A stretch of DNA of 64,000 nucleotides from Rahnella laticis (GTDB lineage: Bacteria; Pseudomonadota; Gammaproteobacteria; Enterobacterales; Enterobacteriaceae): the NCBI RefSeq assembly GCF_015644585.1, contig NZ_JADOBI010000003.1, forward strand, positions 620,001 through 684,000, read 5' to 3'. Shown in pieces: positions 53,479-61,863 of this stretch. Made by a program: the position numbers and the translations under genes. A model generated the notes under the pieces. That model did not search any database. It was not told the origin of the DNA and saw nothing but the letters and a program-made list of their open reading frames with translations. How positions within the stretch are numbered: position 1 is the first letter of the stretch; each line of letters opens with the position of its first letter.

Positions 53479-55215
53479 ATGGATCACCGCATTCTTCGAA
53501 TTTTCTTCCTGCTGTGCAGCCTGTTTATGTTGCCTTTGCAGGCTCACGCCTCGTTGTTTGATAAACCAGCCGCCACGCAATTCGTTCCTGTTGATCAGGC
53601 TTTCAGCTTTGATTTTCAGCAGCAAGGCCATGATCTCAAACTGAACTGGCAGATCCGCGACGGTTACTATTTATATCGCAGCAAAATTGAGATTGAACCG
53701 AAGAATGCCCGGCTGGCAGCGTTTATCTTGCCGAAGGGCCGTGAACATCACGATGAGTTTTTCGGCGACAGTGAAGTCTTCGAAAACGCGCTGCGCCTAA
53801 TGGTGCCGTTACGACAGGCCAGCGCCGATGCGACCGTCCGCGTAACTTATCAGGGATGCGCCGCTGCCGGTTTCTGCTATCCGCCGGAAACCCGCGAAGT
53901 GCCGCTCAGTGAGGTTTCAGAGCCGGTTAAAGCCGGCGCAGACGTTGCAGAATCCATCCTTTCTCCGGTTGAGGCCACACCAGCGAAAGTTTCCACGCCG
54001 CTGCCTTTTTCGCCGCTTTGGGCGTTGCTGATTGGTATCGGCATCGCATTCACGCCGTGCGTACTGCCGATGTATCCGCTGATTTCCGGCATTATTCTCG
54101 GGCGCCAGCGTCCGCACAGCATGAAGCGAATTTTCCTGCTGTCGCTGGTGTACGTACAGGGCATGGCGCTGACGTATACGTTGCTTGGGATGGTGGTCGC
54201 CGCCGCCGGCTTGCAGTTCCAGGCCGCATTGCAAAGCCCGTGGGTGCTGATCGTTTTATCCGTGATGTTTATCGCGCTGGCGTTATCAATGTTTGGGGCT
54301 TTCAGCCTGCAACTTCCGTCCTCCGTTCAGACCCGGCTGGCGTTGTGGAGCAATGAACAAAAAGGCGGTTCGCTGCCGGGCGTCTTTATTATGGGCGCGC
54401 TGGCTGGCCTGATTTGTTCCCCCTGCACCACCGCGCCGCTGAGCGCCATTTTGCTGTACATCGCCCAGAGCGGAAACTTACTGGCAGGTGCCGGTACGCT
54501 TTACCTGTACGCGCTGGGGATGGGGATCCCGCTGATTATCGTGACTATGTTCGGGAATAAACTGCTGCCACGCAGCGGCCCGTGGATGCATTACGTCAAA
54601 GAAGGCTTCGGTTTTGTCATTCTCGCGCTGCCGGTGTTTTTACTTGAGCGTGTGATTGGCGATACCTGGGGATTACGCCTGTGGAGCCTGCTTGGCATCG
54701 CGTTCTTCGGCTGGGCGTTACTGCTGAGCCTGAAAAGTCAGCGTGGTATCGTGCGTTTTCTGCAACTGATTTTCCTCGCCGCTGCGCTTATCGTCAGCCG
54801 TCCGTTGCAGGACTGGGCTTTTGCGCCCGCCAGCAGTCAGTCCGCGCCACAGCACGCGCTGAACTTCCAGAAAATCCAAAACGTTGATGAACTGAACGCC
54901 GCCTTACAGGGCGCGCAGGGCAAACGCGTCATGCTGGATTTGTACGCAGACTGGTGTGTGGCGTGTAACGAGTTCGAAAAATATACGTTTTCCGCGCCAG
55001 AAGTGCAGAATGAACTGGCGAACACTTTGTTGCTTCAGGCCGATGTGACGCAAAACTCGGCGGAGCAAAAGGCGTTGTTAGAGCGTCTGGAAGTGCTGGG
55101 CTTACCTACGATTTTATTCTTTGGCGCCGATGGCCATGAATTGCCGCAGTCGCGGGTTACCGGTTTTATGGATGCCACTGAGTTCAGTGCGCATTTGCAG
55201 AAAGCCCGCCCTTAA
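53479..55215 (+). CDS. dsbD: Thiol:disulfide interchange protein DsbD
   Basis: DsbD carries electrons from cytosolic thioredoxin to periplasmic DsbC, DsbG and CcmG. The start at 53479 ([17 protein letters not shown]) gives 578 residues with a signal peptide; the frame back to 53152 is an extension into the dcuA end. The alpha domain has [12 protein letters not shown]. The eight-helix membrane domain has [10 protein letters not shown] and [11 protein letters not shown]. The C-terminal thioredoxin fold has [14 protein letters not shown]. In E. coli cutA lies between dcuA and dsbD; it is missing here. Confidence 0.96.
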   Translation: MDHRILRIFFLLCSLFMLPLQAHASLFDKPAATQFVPVDQAFSFDFQQQGHDLKLNWQIRDGYYLYRSKIEIEPKNARLAAFILPKGREHHDEFFGDSEVFENALRLMVPLRQASADATVRVTYQGCAAAGFCYPPETREVPLSEVSEPVKAGADVAESILSPVEATPAKVSTPLPFSPLWALLIGIGIAFTPCVLPMYPLISGIILGRQRPHSMKRIFLLSLVYVQGMALTYTLLGMVVAAAGLQFQAALQSPWVLIVLSVMFIALALSMFGAFSLQLPSSVQTRLALWSNEQKGGSLPGVFIMGALAGLICSPCTTAPLSAILLYIAQSGNLLAGAGTLYLYALGMGIPLIIVTMFGNKLLPRSGPWMHYVKEGFGFVILALPVFLLERVIGDTWGLRLWSLLGIAFFGWALLLSLKSQRGIVRFLQLIFLAAALIVSRPLQDWAFAPASSQSAPQHALNFQKIQNVDELNAALQGAQGKRVMLDLYADWCVACNEFEKYTFSAPEVQNELANTLLLQADVTQNSAEQKALLERLEVLGLPTILFFGADGHELPQSRVTGFMDATEFSAHLQKARP

Positions 55216-55258
55216 ACGACACTACATTTTGAAGTACGCGAATTGTGAGGAGGCAAAC

Positions 55259-55834
55259 GTGCTACGTGAACAGGTTCTCGATCAAACCCTTAATCTCTTG
55301 GAACAACGTGGCCTTGCAACATTGTCACTGGAAAACGTCGCTGAACTCGTCGACGTTCCGCTCAATGAACTGCGCCGTTTCTGGCCCGATGCCGAAGCGC
55401 TGCTCTACGACAGCCTGCGCTATCATGGCGAGCAAATTGAAATCTGGCGGCGTCAGCTGATGCTGGACGAAACGCTCACTCCACCGCAGAAATTACTGGC
55501 GCGGTATAAAGTGCTCGATGAGCAGGTGCGCCAGCAGCGTTATCCGGGATGCCTCTTTATCGCAGCCTGTACGTTTTTCCCTGAGAGCGACGCGCCTATT
55601 CACCAACTGGCCGAAAATCAGAAACGGGCGTCCTACGACTACACGCTGTCCTTGCTCCAGGAAATGGGTTCCGATGATGCCGAAATGGTGGCGCAGCAGA
55701 TGGAACTGATCCTTGAAGGTTGTCTGAGCAAGTTGCTGGTGAAACGTCAGCTCATCGATGTGGAAGTGGCGCGACGCCTGGCAGAAGATGTTTTGAATGT
55801 CGCACGCTGCCGTGAACATGGCGCACTTTCCTGA
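55259..55834 (+). CDS. yjdC: TetR-family regulator YjdC
   Basis: This is a probable DNA-binding regulator of 191 residues; its targets are not known. The start is GTG with a strong GAGGAGG ahead; the open frame from 55121 overlaps dsbD and is not supported. The N-terminal helix-turn-helix covers about residues 5-50 ([20 protein letters not shown]). The remaining ~140 residues form a helical TetR-type C-domain with the YjdC block [16 protein letters not shown]. It is 43 bases after dsbD and probably cotranscribed with it, as in E. coli. Confidence 0.9.
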   Translation: MLREQVLDQTLNLLEQRGLATLSLENVAELVDVPLNELRRFWPDAEALLYDSLRYHGEQIEIWRRQLMLDETLTPPQKLLARYKVLDEQVRQQRYPGCLFIAACTFFPESDAPIHQLAENQKRASYDYTLSLLQEMGSDDAEMVAQQMELILEGCLSKLLVKRQLIDVEVARRLAEDVLNVARCREHGALS

Positions 55835-55924
55835 CTTTCTCTGACCGCAGACAGGCCATTTCGCCATTTTTGAATGAAAAGACAGCAAACGAACGTCTTT
55901 TATGTGTTTTAGATGACAAAGCCG

Positions 55925-55953
55925 TTGACGACACATGCCCAATACGGTTTAAT
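55925..55953 (+). promoter_or_regulatory. Promoter of tRNA-Phe
   Basis: TTGACG (-35), 17 bases, then TTTAAT (-10) is followed by the GC-rich discriminator GCGCCCCG. It lies 10 bases before the tRNA. Confidence 0.8.
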
Positions 55954-55963
55954 GCGCCCCGTT

Positions 55964-56039
55964 GCCCGGATAGCTCAGTCGGTAGAGCAAGGGATTGAAA
56001 ATCCCTGTGTCCTTGGTTCGATTCCGAGTCCGGGCACCA
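55964..56039 (+). tRNA. pheU: tRNA-Phe (anticodon GAA)
   Basis: This 76-base gene has an encoded CCA. It starts GCCCGGATAGCTCAG, has the anticodon loop ATTGAAAA giving GAA, and ends TTCGATTCCGAGTCCGGGCACCA-like. In E. coli pheU sits at the same place beside yjdC. The gene marks the start of the accessory part of this window. Confidence 0.97.
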
Positions 56040-56048
56040 AATTTAAAG

Positions 56049-56074
56049 AAACCAGCCTAACGGCTGGTTTTTTG
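56049..56074 (+). terminator. Terminator of tRNA-Phe
   Basis: A 9-bp perfect stem (AAACCAGCC / GGCTGGTTT) with a TAAC loop is followed by TTTTTT. Confidence 0.9.
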
Positions 56075-56270
56075 CTTTCTGGCCTCAGCCAAAAAAACCA
56101 GCCCTCTCCTTTCGTGACTGACTTCTCATCCCTTCATTCATTTGCACAAAACTCCCGTTCATTCCTGTTTAAAAGTTAGGCCAACGTCCGTTAACGGGCA
56201 TATTTCCTCGTTTTAGACTGTTTCCTTAGGCTAAAAAATTTACTCAAAGCCCTACAAACAGGATTGTCTG

Positions 56271-57431
56271 ATGCAAATAACCCACATTGAGGTATTGCGC
56301 GTTGCTATTCCTTTCAGCAGCGGCAGGGAAAAATCACAAGAGAAAAACACTGACGCCTACAACGCGGCGTCACCGACATTAACCCGTATGGAAACGCTGC
56401 TGGTCAAAATCACCACGGATACCGGTTTACACAGCTGGGGCGAAGGTTTTGGGCATCTTTCTAACCCGATGACGGAAACGGCGCTGAACGGCCTGGTGGG
56501 CAAATTTTTCCTCGGGCAAACCTGCCCGCAAAGCCCTGACGAAATTGCCTCGCTGATGCAACAGGCAGAAATCAATTTCCACGCCTTTGGCCGCACGGGG
56601 CCGGTGATGTTTGCGCTCTCAGCGGTGGATATCGCGCTGTGGGATTTGCTGGCAAAAGCCAGAAACCAGCCGCTTTGGCAATTGCTCGGGGCGAAGCGCC
56701 ATAAAATCGGGGTTTATGCCAGTCTGGTGAGTTATGGGAATGACCCGCAACGCGTGGCAGAAAAAGTGCTGAGCACTTATGACGCCGGATTCCGCGCCAT
56801 CAAACTGCATGAAACCGAATACGCTGCCATTGCCGCCGCGCGGGAAGTGTTGCCGCAGGATGCCGAACTGATGGTCGATGTGAATTGCCCGTGGAGTGTT
56901 GAAGATGCCACGGCGCAGGCAAAGAGATTACGCCCGCTGAATCTGGGATGGCTGGAAGAACCCATCTGGCCGCCGGATGATCTGGCCGGTCTGGCGCTGG
57001 TCAGAACGCAGGGCACACGAATTGCCGCTGGCGAAAATGCGGCAGGCGTACAGGGATTTGTCGAGCATTTCGAACACGGTGCGATTGACGTCGCGCAGCC
57101 AAGCGTCAGCAAAGTTGGCGGTATCACCGCTATGTTGAAAGTCTTCGCGCTGGCAAAACAATATTCTGTCCGGGTTGTTCCGCACTGCTTCTATTATGGC
57201 GCCGGCCTGATGGCGACCGCGCAGCTGGTGGCTTTACTTGATGAAAGTGTCAGCCTGGAGGTGCCTTTCATTCAGTGGCAGGAAGAGCTTTATCCGCAGC
57301 TGGACTTCACGCCGCGCATGGTTTTACCTGATGCACCGGGTCTGGGTTTTGAGCCTTCTCCCGCGGTCATTCAGAAATACCTCGTCAGCTCACAAACGCT
57401 TTCCCTGACGGCGGAGGCGGCTCATGCGTAA
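56271..57431 (+). CDS. Enolase-superfamily enzyme (mandelate racemase/muconate lactonising type)
   Basis: This is a probable acid-sugar dehydratase or racemase of 386 residues; the substrate is unknown. Barrel metal ligands are Asp203 (MVDVNCPW), Glu229/230 (LEEPIWPPDD) and Glu255 (AAGEN). The second-strand base is Lys178-Leu-His180. His305 (VVPHCFYYG) is present as in the mandelate racemase group. Its usual Asp partner, in the QPDxxxxGG stretch, is replaced by Ser278 (QPSVSKVGG). It overlaps the following MFS gene by 8 bases, so the two are coupled and the carrier probably imports the substrate. Confidence 0.85.
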   Translation: MQITHIEVLRVAIPFSSGREKSQEKNTDAYNAASPTLTRMETLLVKITTDTGLHSWGEGFGHLSNPMTETALNGLVGKFFLGQTCPQSPDEIASLMQQAEINFHAFGRTGPVMFALSAVDIALWDLLAKARNQPLWQLLGAKRHKIGVYASLVSYGNDPQRVAEKVLSTYDAGFRAIKLHETEYAAIAAAREVLPQDAELMVDVNCPWSVEDATAQAKRLRPLNLGWLEEPIWPPDDLAGLALVRTQGTRIAAGENAAGVQGFVEHFEHGAIDVAQPSVSKVGGITAMLKVFALAKQYSVRVVPHCFYYGAGLMATAQLVALLDESVSLEVPFIQWQEELYPQLDFTPRMVLPDAPGLGFEPSPAVIQKYLVSSQTLSLTAEAAHA

Positions 57432-58740
57432 ATCCAATTACCGCGTCGTTATCGCCCTGCTGCTGTTTTTTGCAGGCATGCTGAATTATCTCGATCGCGC
57501 CGCGCTGTCGGTCATGGCACCGCTGATCAAAGGCGATTTGCACATCGACGATGCGCAGATGGGGATTTTGTTCAGCGCCTTCTTCATCGGTTACTGCCTG
57601 TTTTGTTTCATCGGGGGCTGGAGCGCTGACAGATTCGGGCCGCGGAAAGTGTTCGGGCTGGCGGCGGCTTTCTGGTCAGTATTCTGCGGCGCTACGGCTC
57701 TGGTGACAGGTTTCGGGCATTTGCTGATCGTACGCGTCATGTTTGGTATCGGTGAAGGGCCGATGGGCACCACCACCAACAAATCCATCTCCAACTGGTT
57801 CCCGCGTAAGGAAGTCGGGCGCGCAGTGGGATTTACCAACGCCGGGCAACCGCTGGGCGCCGCAATTGCTGCACCGATTGTCGGGCTGGTCGGGTTGCAC
57901 TTCGGCTGGCGTATTGCCTTTGTGGTGATTGCCGCGCTGGGCTTCGTCTGGCTGGCGGCCTGGATGATTCTTTTCCGAGATAAGCCGGAACAGCATCCGC
58001 GCGTCTCAGAGGCCGAGAAAACGCTGATTGCCAGCGACCGTCCGGCGACACCGGTCACTTCAGGGATGAAAGAAAAAGATGCGCATACCCTGTGGTATTA
58101 CGTTTTTTCCAAACCGGTATTAGGCGTGGCCGCCGCGTTTTTCTGCTTCAATTATATTCAGTATTTTTTCCTGTCATGGCTGCCAAGCTACCTCACGGAT
58201 TTCCAGCATCTGGACATCAGGAGCATGAGTATTATCGGCATTCTCCCGTGGCTGGGCGCAACGGCAGGCTTCATTGGCGGCGGCATTGTGGCAGATATGC
58301 TGTACCGCAGGACCGGTAATTTCCTTTTTTCACGTAAAGCCGTTATTTTCACCGGCCTGATTATCGCCGCAGGTTGCGTGCTGATGACCGCTTACACCCG
58401 CAATACGGCCGGTGCCGTCGCCCTGATAACCGTCGCCAGTATCTTCGCGTATATGACGCCGCAGGCGTGCTGGTCGCTGTTGCAGGATATCGTGCCGGCG
58501 CACCGCATCGGAACCGCAGGGGGATTTGTCCATCTGCTGGCTAATCTGGCCGGGATTTTATCTCCCAGCATCACCGGCTTTTTAATCCAGTACGGCGGCG
58601 GTTATCAGTCTGCTTTTATCCTGTCGAGCGGTCTGGCGATCGTCGGCGTGGTCGCAATGGCCATACTCGTACGCCAGAATAAAGTGAATGAACTTTTTGG
58701 TAAAAAAAGCCCGTCAGAAGATGTCATTACGGAGCATTAA
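57424..58740 (+). CDS. MFS transporter, anion:cation symporter type
   Basis: This 12-helix inner-membrane carrier of 438 residues resembles the ACS family (ExuT/GudP/DgoT-like), whose members take up organic acids such as hexuronates and galactonate. The N-terminus NYLDRAALSVMAPLIKGDL is the family signature. The loop 2-3 motif GGWSADRFGPRK and GIGEGPMGTTTNKSISNWFP are also present. Overlap with the enolase-superfamily gene supports uptake of that enzyme's acid-sugar substrate. The exact ligand is not deducible. Confidence 0.88.
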   Translation: MRKSNYRVVIALLLFFAGMLNYLDRAALSVMAPLIKGDLHIDDAQMGILFSAFFIGYCLFCFIGGWSADRFGPRKVFGLAAAFWSVFCGATALVTGFGHLLIVRVMFGIGEGPMGTTTNKSISNWFPRKEVGRAVGFTNAGQPLGAAIAAPIVGLVGLHFGWRIAFVVIAALGFVWLAAWMILFRDKPEQHPRVSEAEKTLIASDRPATPVTSGMKEKDAHTLWYYVFSKPVLGVAAAFFCFNYIQYFFLSWLPSYLTDFQHLDIRSMSIIGILPWLGATAGFIGGGIVADMLYRRTGNFLFSRKAVIFTGLIIAAGCVLMTAYTRNTAGAVALITVASIFAYMTPQACWSLLQDIVPAHRIGTAGGFVHLLANLAGILSPSITGFLIQYGGGYQSAFILSSGLAIVGVVAMAILVRQNKVNELFGKKSPSEDVITEH

Positions 58741-58754
58741 TCCTTTGATTTATC

Positions 58755-58797
58755 ATGTTCAACCTGCAGCCGAGCTGATACATTGCAGGTTGAACAT
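58755..58797. repeat. 14-bp inverted repeat before the S66 peptidase gene
   Basis: ATGTTCAACCTGCA and its exact reverse complement flank a 15-base loop in the 81-base gap between the MFS gene and the peptidase gene. No T tract follows. It may be a processing hairpin or an operator. Confidence 0.7.
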
Positions 58798-58821
58798 TGA
58801 GCAAATTTATAGGATATAGAA

Positions 58822-59847
58822 ATGCCTTCGTCCGGAACTCCGCTATTCCCGCCAGCATTGAAAACCGGTGACACTATTGGTTTTTTCTCCGCCTCTTCAC
58901 CGGTTACCGCCACGGCACCAAACCGCTTTGCGCGCGGGAAAGACTTCCTGCGGGAGAAAGGTTTTGTGCTTAAACCGGGATTGCTGACCGGCGAGTCAGA
59001 TCATTACCGTTCAGGATCCGTTGCCCGGCGGGCAGAAGAATTAAACCAGCTGTTTCGTGATCCGCAGGTGCGCTGCGTGATGTCAACCATTGGTGGCAAT
59101 AACACCAACTCCCTGCTGCCTTATCTCGATTACGACGCACTGCGCGCTGACCCGAAAATCATTATTGGTTATTCAGATACCACCGCGCTGCTGGCAGGCA
59201 TTTACGCACAGACCGGACTGATTACTTTTTACGGTCCTGCGCTGGTTGCCTCTTTCGGCGAATTTCCCCCGCTGGTTGATGAGACTTATGCGTCTTTTAC
59301 TGACGTTCTGATGAACCGTCACGACGCGCCGTATCGTTATTCTCTGCCCTCACACTGGACGGACGAAAAGCTTAACTGGAATGATATTGCTCCGGTTCGG
59401 GCTAAGCATTTGTATGCCAATAACTGCCGTTTTCTGGGCAAAGGGCGTATTGAAGGGCGCGTCATCGGCGGTAATCTGAATACGCTTTCGGGGATCTGGG
59501 GAAGTCCTTATCAGCCTGAAATCCGTCAGGGTGATATTTTGTTTGTCGAAGATAGCCTGCTGAATATCGCCACCGTCGAACGTTCGTTCTCCATGCTTAA
59601 GCTCAATGGCGTTTTCGACCGCGTCAGTGCGATAGTGCTCGGGAAGCATGAATTATTCGACGACGCCGGAACCGGCAGGCAGCCCGCCGATGTACTGCTG
59701 GAAATCCTTAACGGCCAGGATATCCCGTTAGTCGACGGCTTTGACTGCTGCCATACTCACCCGATGCTCACCTTGCCGCTGGGTGTCGATATAGCTGTCG
59801 ACTTTGACCGGCAGCAGATTCACATTACCGGCCAGTACCTGTCCTGA
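58822..59847 (+). CDS. S66-family serine peptidase, MccF type
   Basis: The 341-residue protein belongs to the LD-carboxypeptidase/MccF family. Ser118 (GYSDTT), Glu243 (FVEDSL) and His311 (CCHTHPM) fall at the same positions that I recall for the catalytic triad of E. coli MccF. Trp186 (LNWND), the residue reported to stack on the nucleobase of microcin C, is also present. MccF cuts the amide between peptide or amino acid and nucleotide in microcin C and related compounds. This gene is therefore a likely resistance or detoxifying peptidase rather than a cell-wall LdcA. No microcin biosynthesis genes are visible. Confidence 0.85.
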   Translation: MPSSGTPLFPPALKTGDTIGFFSASSPVTATAPNRFARGKDFLREKGFVLKPGLLTGESDHYRSGSVARRAEELNQLFRDPQVRCVMSTIGGNNTNSLLPYLDYDALRADPKIIIGYSDTTALLAGIYAQTGLITFYGPALVASFGEFPPLVDETYASFTDVLMNRHDAPYRYSLPSHWTDEKLNWNDIAPVRAKHLYANNCRFLGKGRIEGRVIGGNLNTLSGIWGSPYQPEIRQGDILFVEDSLLNIATVERSFSMLKLNGVFDRVSAIVLGKHELFDDAGTGRQPADVLLEILNGQDIPLVDGFDCCHTHPMLTLPLGVDIAVDFDRQQIHITGQYLS

Positions 59848-59853
59848 TGACCG

Positions 59854-59893
59854 TATAAATCACGTACTACTAAAATTCCGTACGTGATTTATA
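59854..59893. repeat. 14-bp inverted repeat after the S66 peptidase gene
   Basis: TATAAATCACGTAC and its exact reverse complement flank a 12-base loop, starting 6 bases after the stop. It lacks a T tract; it may still end or protect the transcript. Confidence 0.7.
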
Positions 59894-59974
59894 TCTCTCC
59901 GGTTCAAGCCTTCCTTTTTCTTCTCTCCCGTTAAGGCTGTGCATTGCCAGCATGTAAATATTTCTGACAACAAT

Positions 59975-60002
59975 CTGACTTTTAAATAGTACGGTTTATA
60001 CT
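59975..60002 (+). promoter_or_regulatory. Possible promoter of the membrane regulator gene
   Basis: CTGACT (-35), 16 bases, then TATACT (-10) lies 110 bases before the start. A short inverted repeat TATCAG-N9-CTGATA at 60024-60044 lies just downstream and could be an operator. Confidence 0.4.
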
Positions 60003-60111
60003 GACTGCCCCTTTACGACGGTATATCAGGGTAAAATTCTGATAGGGTAGCACTGTACTAATTATCTGAACGCAAATGTAAGACAGGATATGTTTAACAG
60101 GGAGACGAAGG

Positions 60112-60996
60112 ATGCAAATGATTTATCTGATTGAAAATGAAATAGTATTCAATCCAGAGGATAACTCACTTTCTTTGCTGAGCGACGCTGAGAGTAAGGT
60201 CGCTGTATCCAATCCTGCGCGGAGAATTTTATTATTGCTGATTGAGCAACATGGCATTGTTGTTCATCGTGAAACATTTTTTAAAAAAGTATGGGATGAC
60301 TACGGACTGACAGCCAGTAATAATAATCTCAATCACTGCATCAGCAAATTACGTAAAGTGATTTCACTGCTGGGTTATTCCGATGAATTCATTGTCACCG
60401 TTCCCAAAGTGGGTTTTTTCATCAGGAAAGAGATCGCCATTGCGGTGAATTTTGAGCAAATCGCACCTCCCGCAGAAAATATGCAAGAGTGCAAAAGTGT
60501 TATCGAAATCCCGGAAATCATTCTGCCCGTCGCTGGAGAACAGCCTTCCGCAGAAGCTGTGACTGAGCCCGTTCAGCCCGACACCGTGACGCCGGAGCGG
60601 TACCGGTGGGAAACAAAACACTCTGTTTTTATGAGTATTTTAGTCACAACAGTGATTACGGCCTGGGGGATTTTTATCCTTTACCCTAATCTGAGTGACC
60701 CGATGGCACATTTGCAGATTGCGAGAATAGGCGTCTGCGAACTGTATTCAGCCGCGCCCGTCACTCCCTCACGAAAGGAGGAGTTCGCGCGTCTGGCCGA
60801 AATATTCCTGCGGGAAAACAATATTTCCTGCAAGCCCGGTGAAATATTCATATTCCAAAGCGAGCGATTTTCTCTCCCGATAAATACGGGTTCTGTGCGC
60901 GACTTCATGACGCAATGTAATACCGATGATAATCATAAGATGAACATTTGCATAAGTTATTATACAAATGACAGGACCACGAATGACAAATTATAA
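60112..60996 (+). CDS. ToxR/CadC/MarT-like membrane-bound transcription regulator
   Basis: The 294-residue protein has an OmpR-type winged helix in the cytosol (about 30-105; recognition region NNNLNHCISKLRK). A Pro/Glu-rich linker leads to one membrane helix at about 171-191, and a periplasmic domain of about 100 residues follows. That domain has four cysteines (209, 240, 269, 280), so it may respond to redox or other envelope signals. GGGAGACGAAGG precedes the ATG. It overlaps the FidL-like gene, and the pair resembles Salmonella MarT-FidL. The targets are unknown; the fimbrial operon next door is a candidate. Confidence 0.8.
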   Translation: MQMIYLIENEIVFNPEDNSLSLLSDAESKVAVSNPARRILLLLIEQHGIVVHRETFFKKVWDDYGLTASNNNLNHCISKLRKVISLLGYSDEFIVTVPKVGFFIRKEIAIAVNFEQIAPPAENMQECKSVIEIPEIILPVAGEQPSAEAVTEPVQPDTVTPERYRWETKHSVFMSILVTTVITAWGIFILYPNLSDPMAHLQIARIGVCELYSAAPVTPSRKEEFARLAEIFLRENNISCKPGEIFIFQSERFSLPINTGSVRDFMTQCNTDDNHKMNICISYYTNDRTTNDKL

Positions 60997-61540
60997 TAAA
61001 AGCTTACCTTCCGTAAAGAAGATCCTTCTTTTATCCTTATCCCCTATTTTTGTTTTACTGATCATTATTTTTTGCGAGATTTTTTTAAGAAGAGAGAAAG
61101 AAGCATTTCCGGTTAACATCCCTTGCCGGGGGAACATGATCATTGAAGCACAATATGATAATCAAAAAGCCAGAATGGTGACATCGCTGTACTTTAGTTT
61201 TCTGAGCAAGAATAAGATTTTGATTTCTCTGAGCGGGACAGGGTATTTGTATAACAACGAAAATGTCGTCGTTGAGAAAAAAACGCTGCTGCGCAATATC
61301 TATTATGATTATATCCATGAAAGTAAGGCCACGGATACCTACTCGATGACCAGCAGTCAGATCAATATCGACAGCGTGGATGACTTTGACTGGCGTATTT
61401 CCTCACTTTTACTGATGAACAGTTTTTTTCTGACGGGCCACACAGATACGCTGGTCTTAAAGAAGTACGGCGATAACGCCCTGCTCATCGAAAACAATCA
61501 GTCACCGTTTACGCTGTGCGTCTTCAGTAAGAGTCTGTGA
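60983..61540 (+). CDS. FidL-like inner-membrane protein
   Basis: The chosen start (MTNYNKSLPSVKKILLLSL) follows CAGGA and gives 185 residues; an earlier ATG at 60968 lacks a ribosome site. One membrane helix (about 13-35) is followed by a periplasmic domain with a beta-rich look (YDNQKARMVTSLYFSFL region). It overlaps the upstream regulator by 14 bases. Arrangement and topology match the FidL-like partners of MarT-type regulators, which by analogy to ToxS may tune the regulator's periplasmic domain. The gene is visibly richer in A and T than its neighbours, suggesting transfer. Confidence 0.6.
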   Translation: MTNYNKSLPSVKKILLLSLSPIFVLLIIIFCEIFLRREKEAFPVNIPCRGNMIIEAQYDNQKARMVTSLYFSFLSKNKILISLSGTGYLYNNENVVVEKKTLLRNIYYDYIHESKATDTYSMTSSQINIDSVDDFDWRISSLLLMNSFFLTGHTDTLVLKKYGDNALLIENNQSPFTLCVFSKSL

Positions 61541-61563
61541 GACCCGGCAGTCACTGCTTTTGT

Positions 61564-61836
61564 CTATTTATAATACAGATAGAGCTGAAATCCGCAGGCT
61601 TGTGCGTAACGGGCCAGCGTACTGAAACTGGCCTGTGCCGGGCGCTTTTCCAGGCGGGTGATGGCCGGAGGTGTGATCCCCAGGCGTCGGGCCAGTTCCG
61701 TTTTATTTAATCCGGCATCTTCGCGTAAGGTTTGCAACAACGCATGAATTTCTGTCTCAGCAATGAGTTCCGGAGCCTGCGCAGAATATACCGGTTCTTC
61801 AAGCGCCTGAGCCCGTAATTTAGCCGTTCTTAGCAT
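61564..61836 (-). CDS. XRE-family helix-turn-helix protein at the end of the fimbrial operon
   Basis: This 90-residue protein has a C-terminal Cro/C1-type helix-turn-helix at about residues 37-70 (LNKTELARRLGITPPAITRL). It resembles HigA-type antitoxins, but no toxin gene lies beside it. The ATG follows GGGAGAA. It starts 27 bases after the adhesin-like gene on the same strand, so it is probably cotranscribed with the fimbriae. A helix-turn-helix gene in this place recalls MrpJ of Proteus mirabilis, which represses flagella when fimbriae are made. That link is inference. Confidence 0.75.
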   Translation of the reverse strand: MLRTAKLRAQALEEPVYSAQAPELIAETEIHALLQTLREDAGLNKTELARRLGITPPAITRLEKRPAQASFSTLARYAQACGFQLYLYYK

Positions 61837-61863
61837 GTCGTTCTCCCTCTCTTACAGACGCGG

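Noticed and set aside
61564..61836. HigA-type antitoxin of a toxin-antitoxin pair
   Set aside because: No RelE/HigB-like frame lies on either side; the neighbours are a fimbrial adhesin gene and a FidL-like gene.
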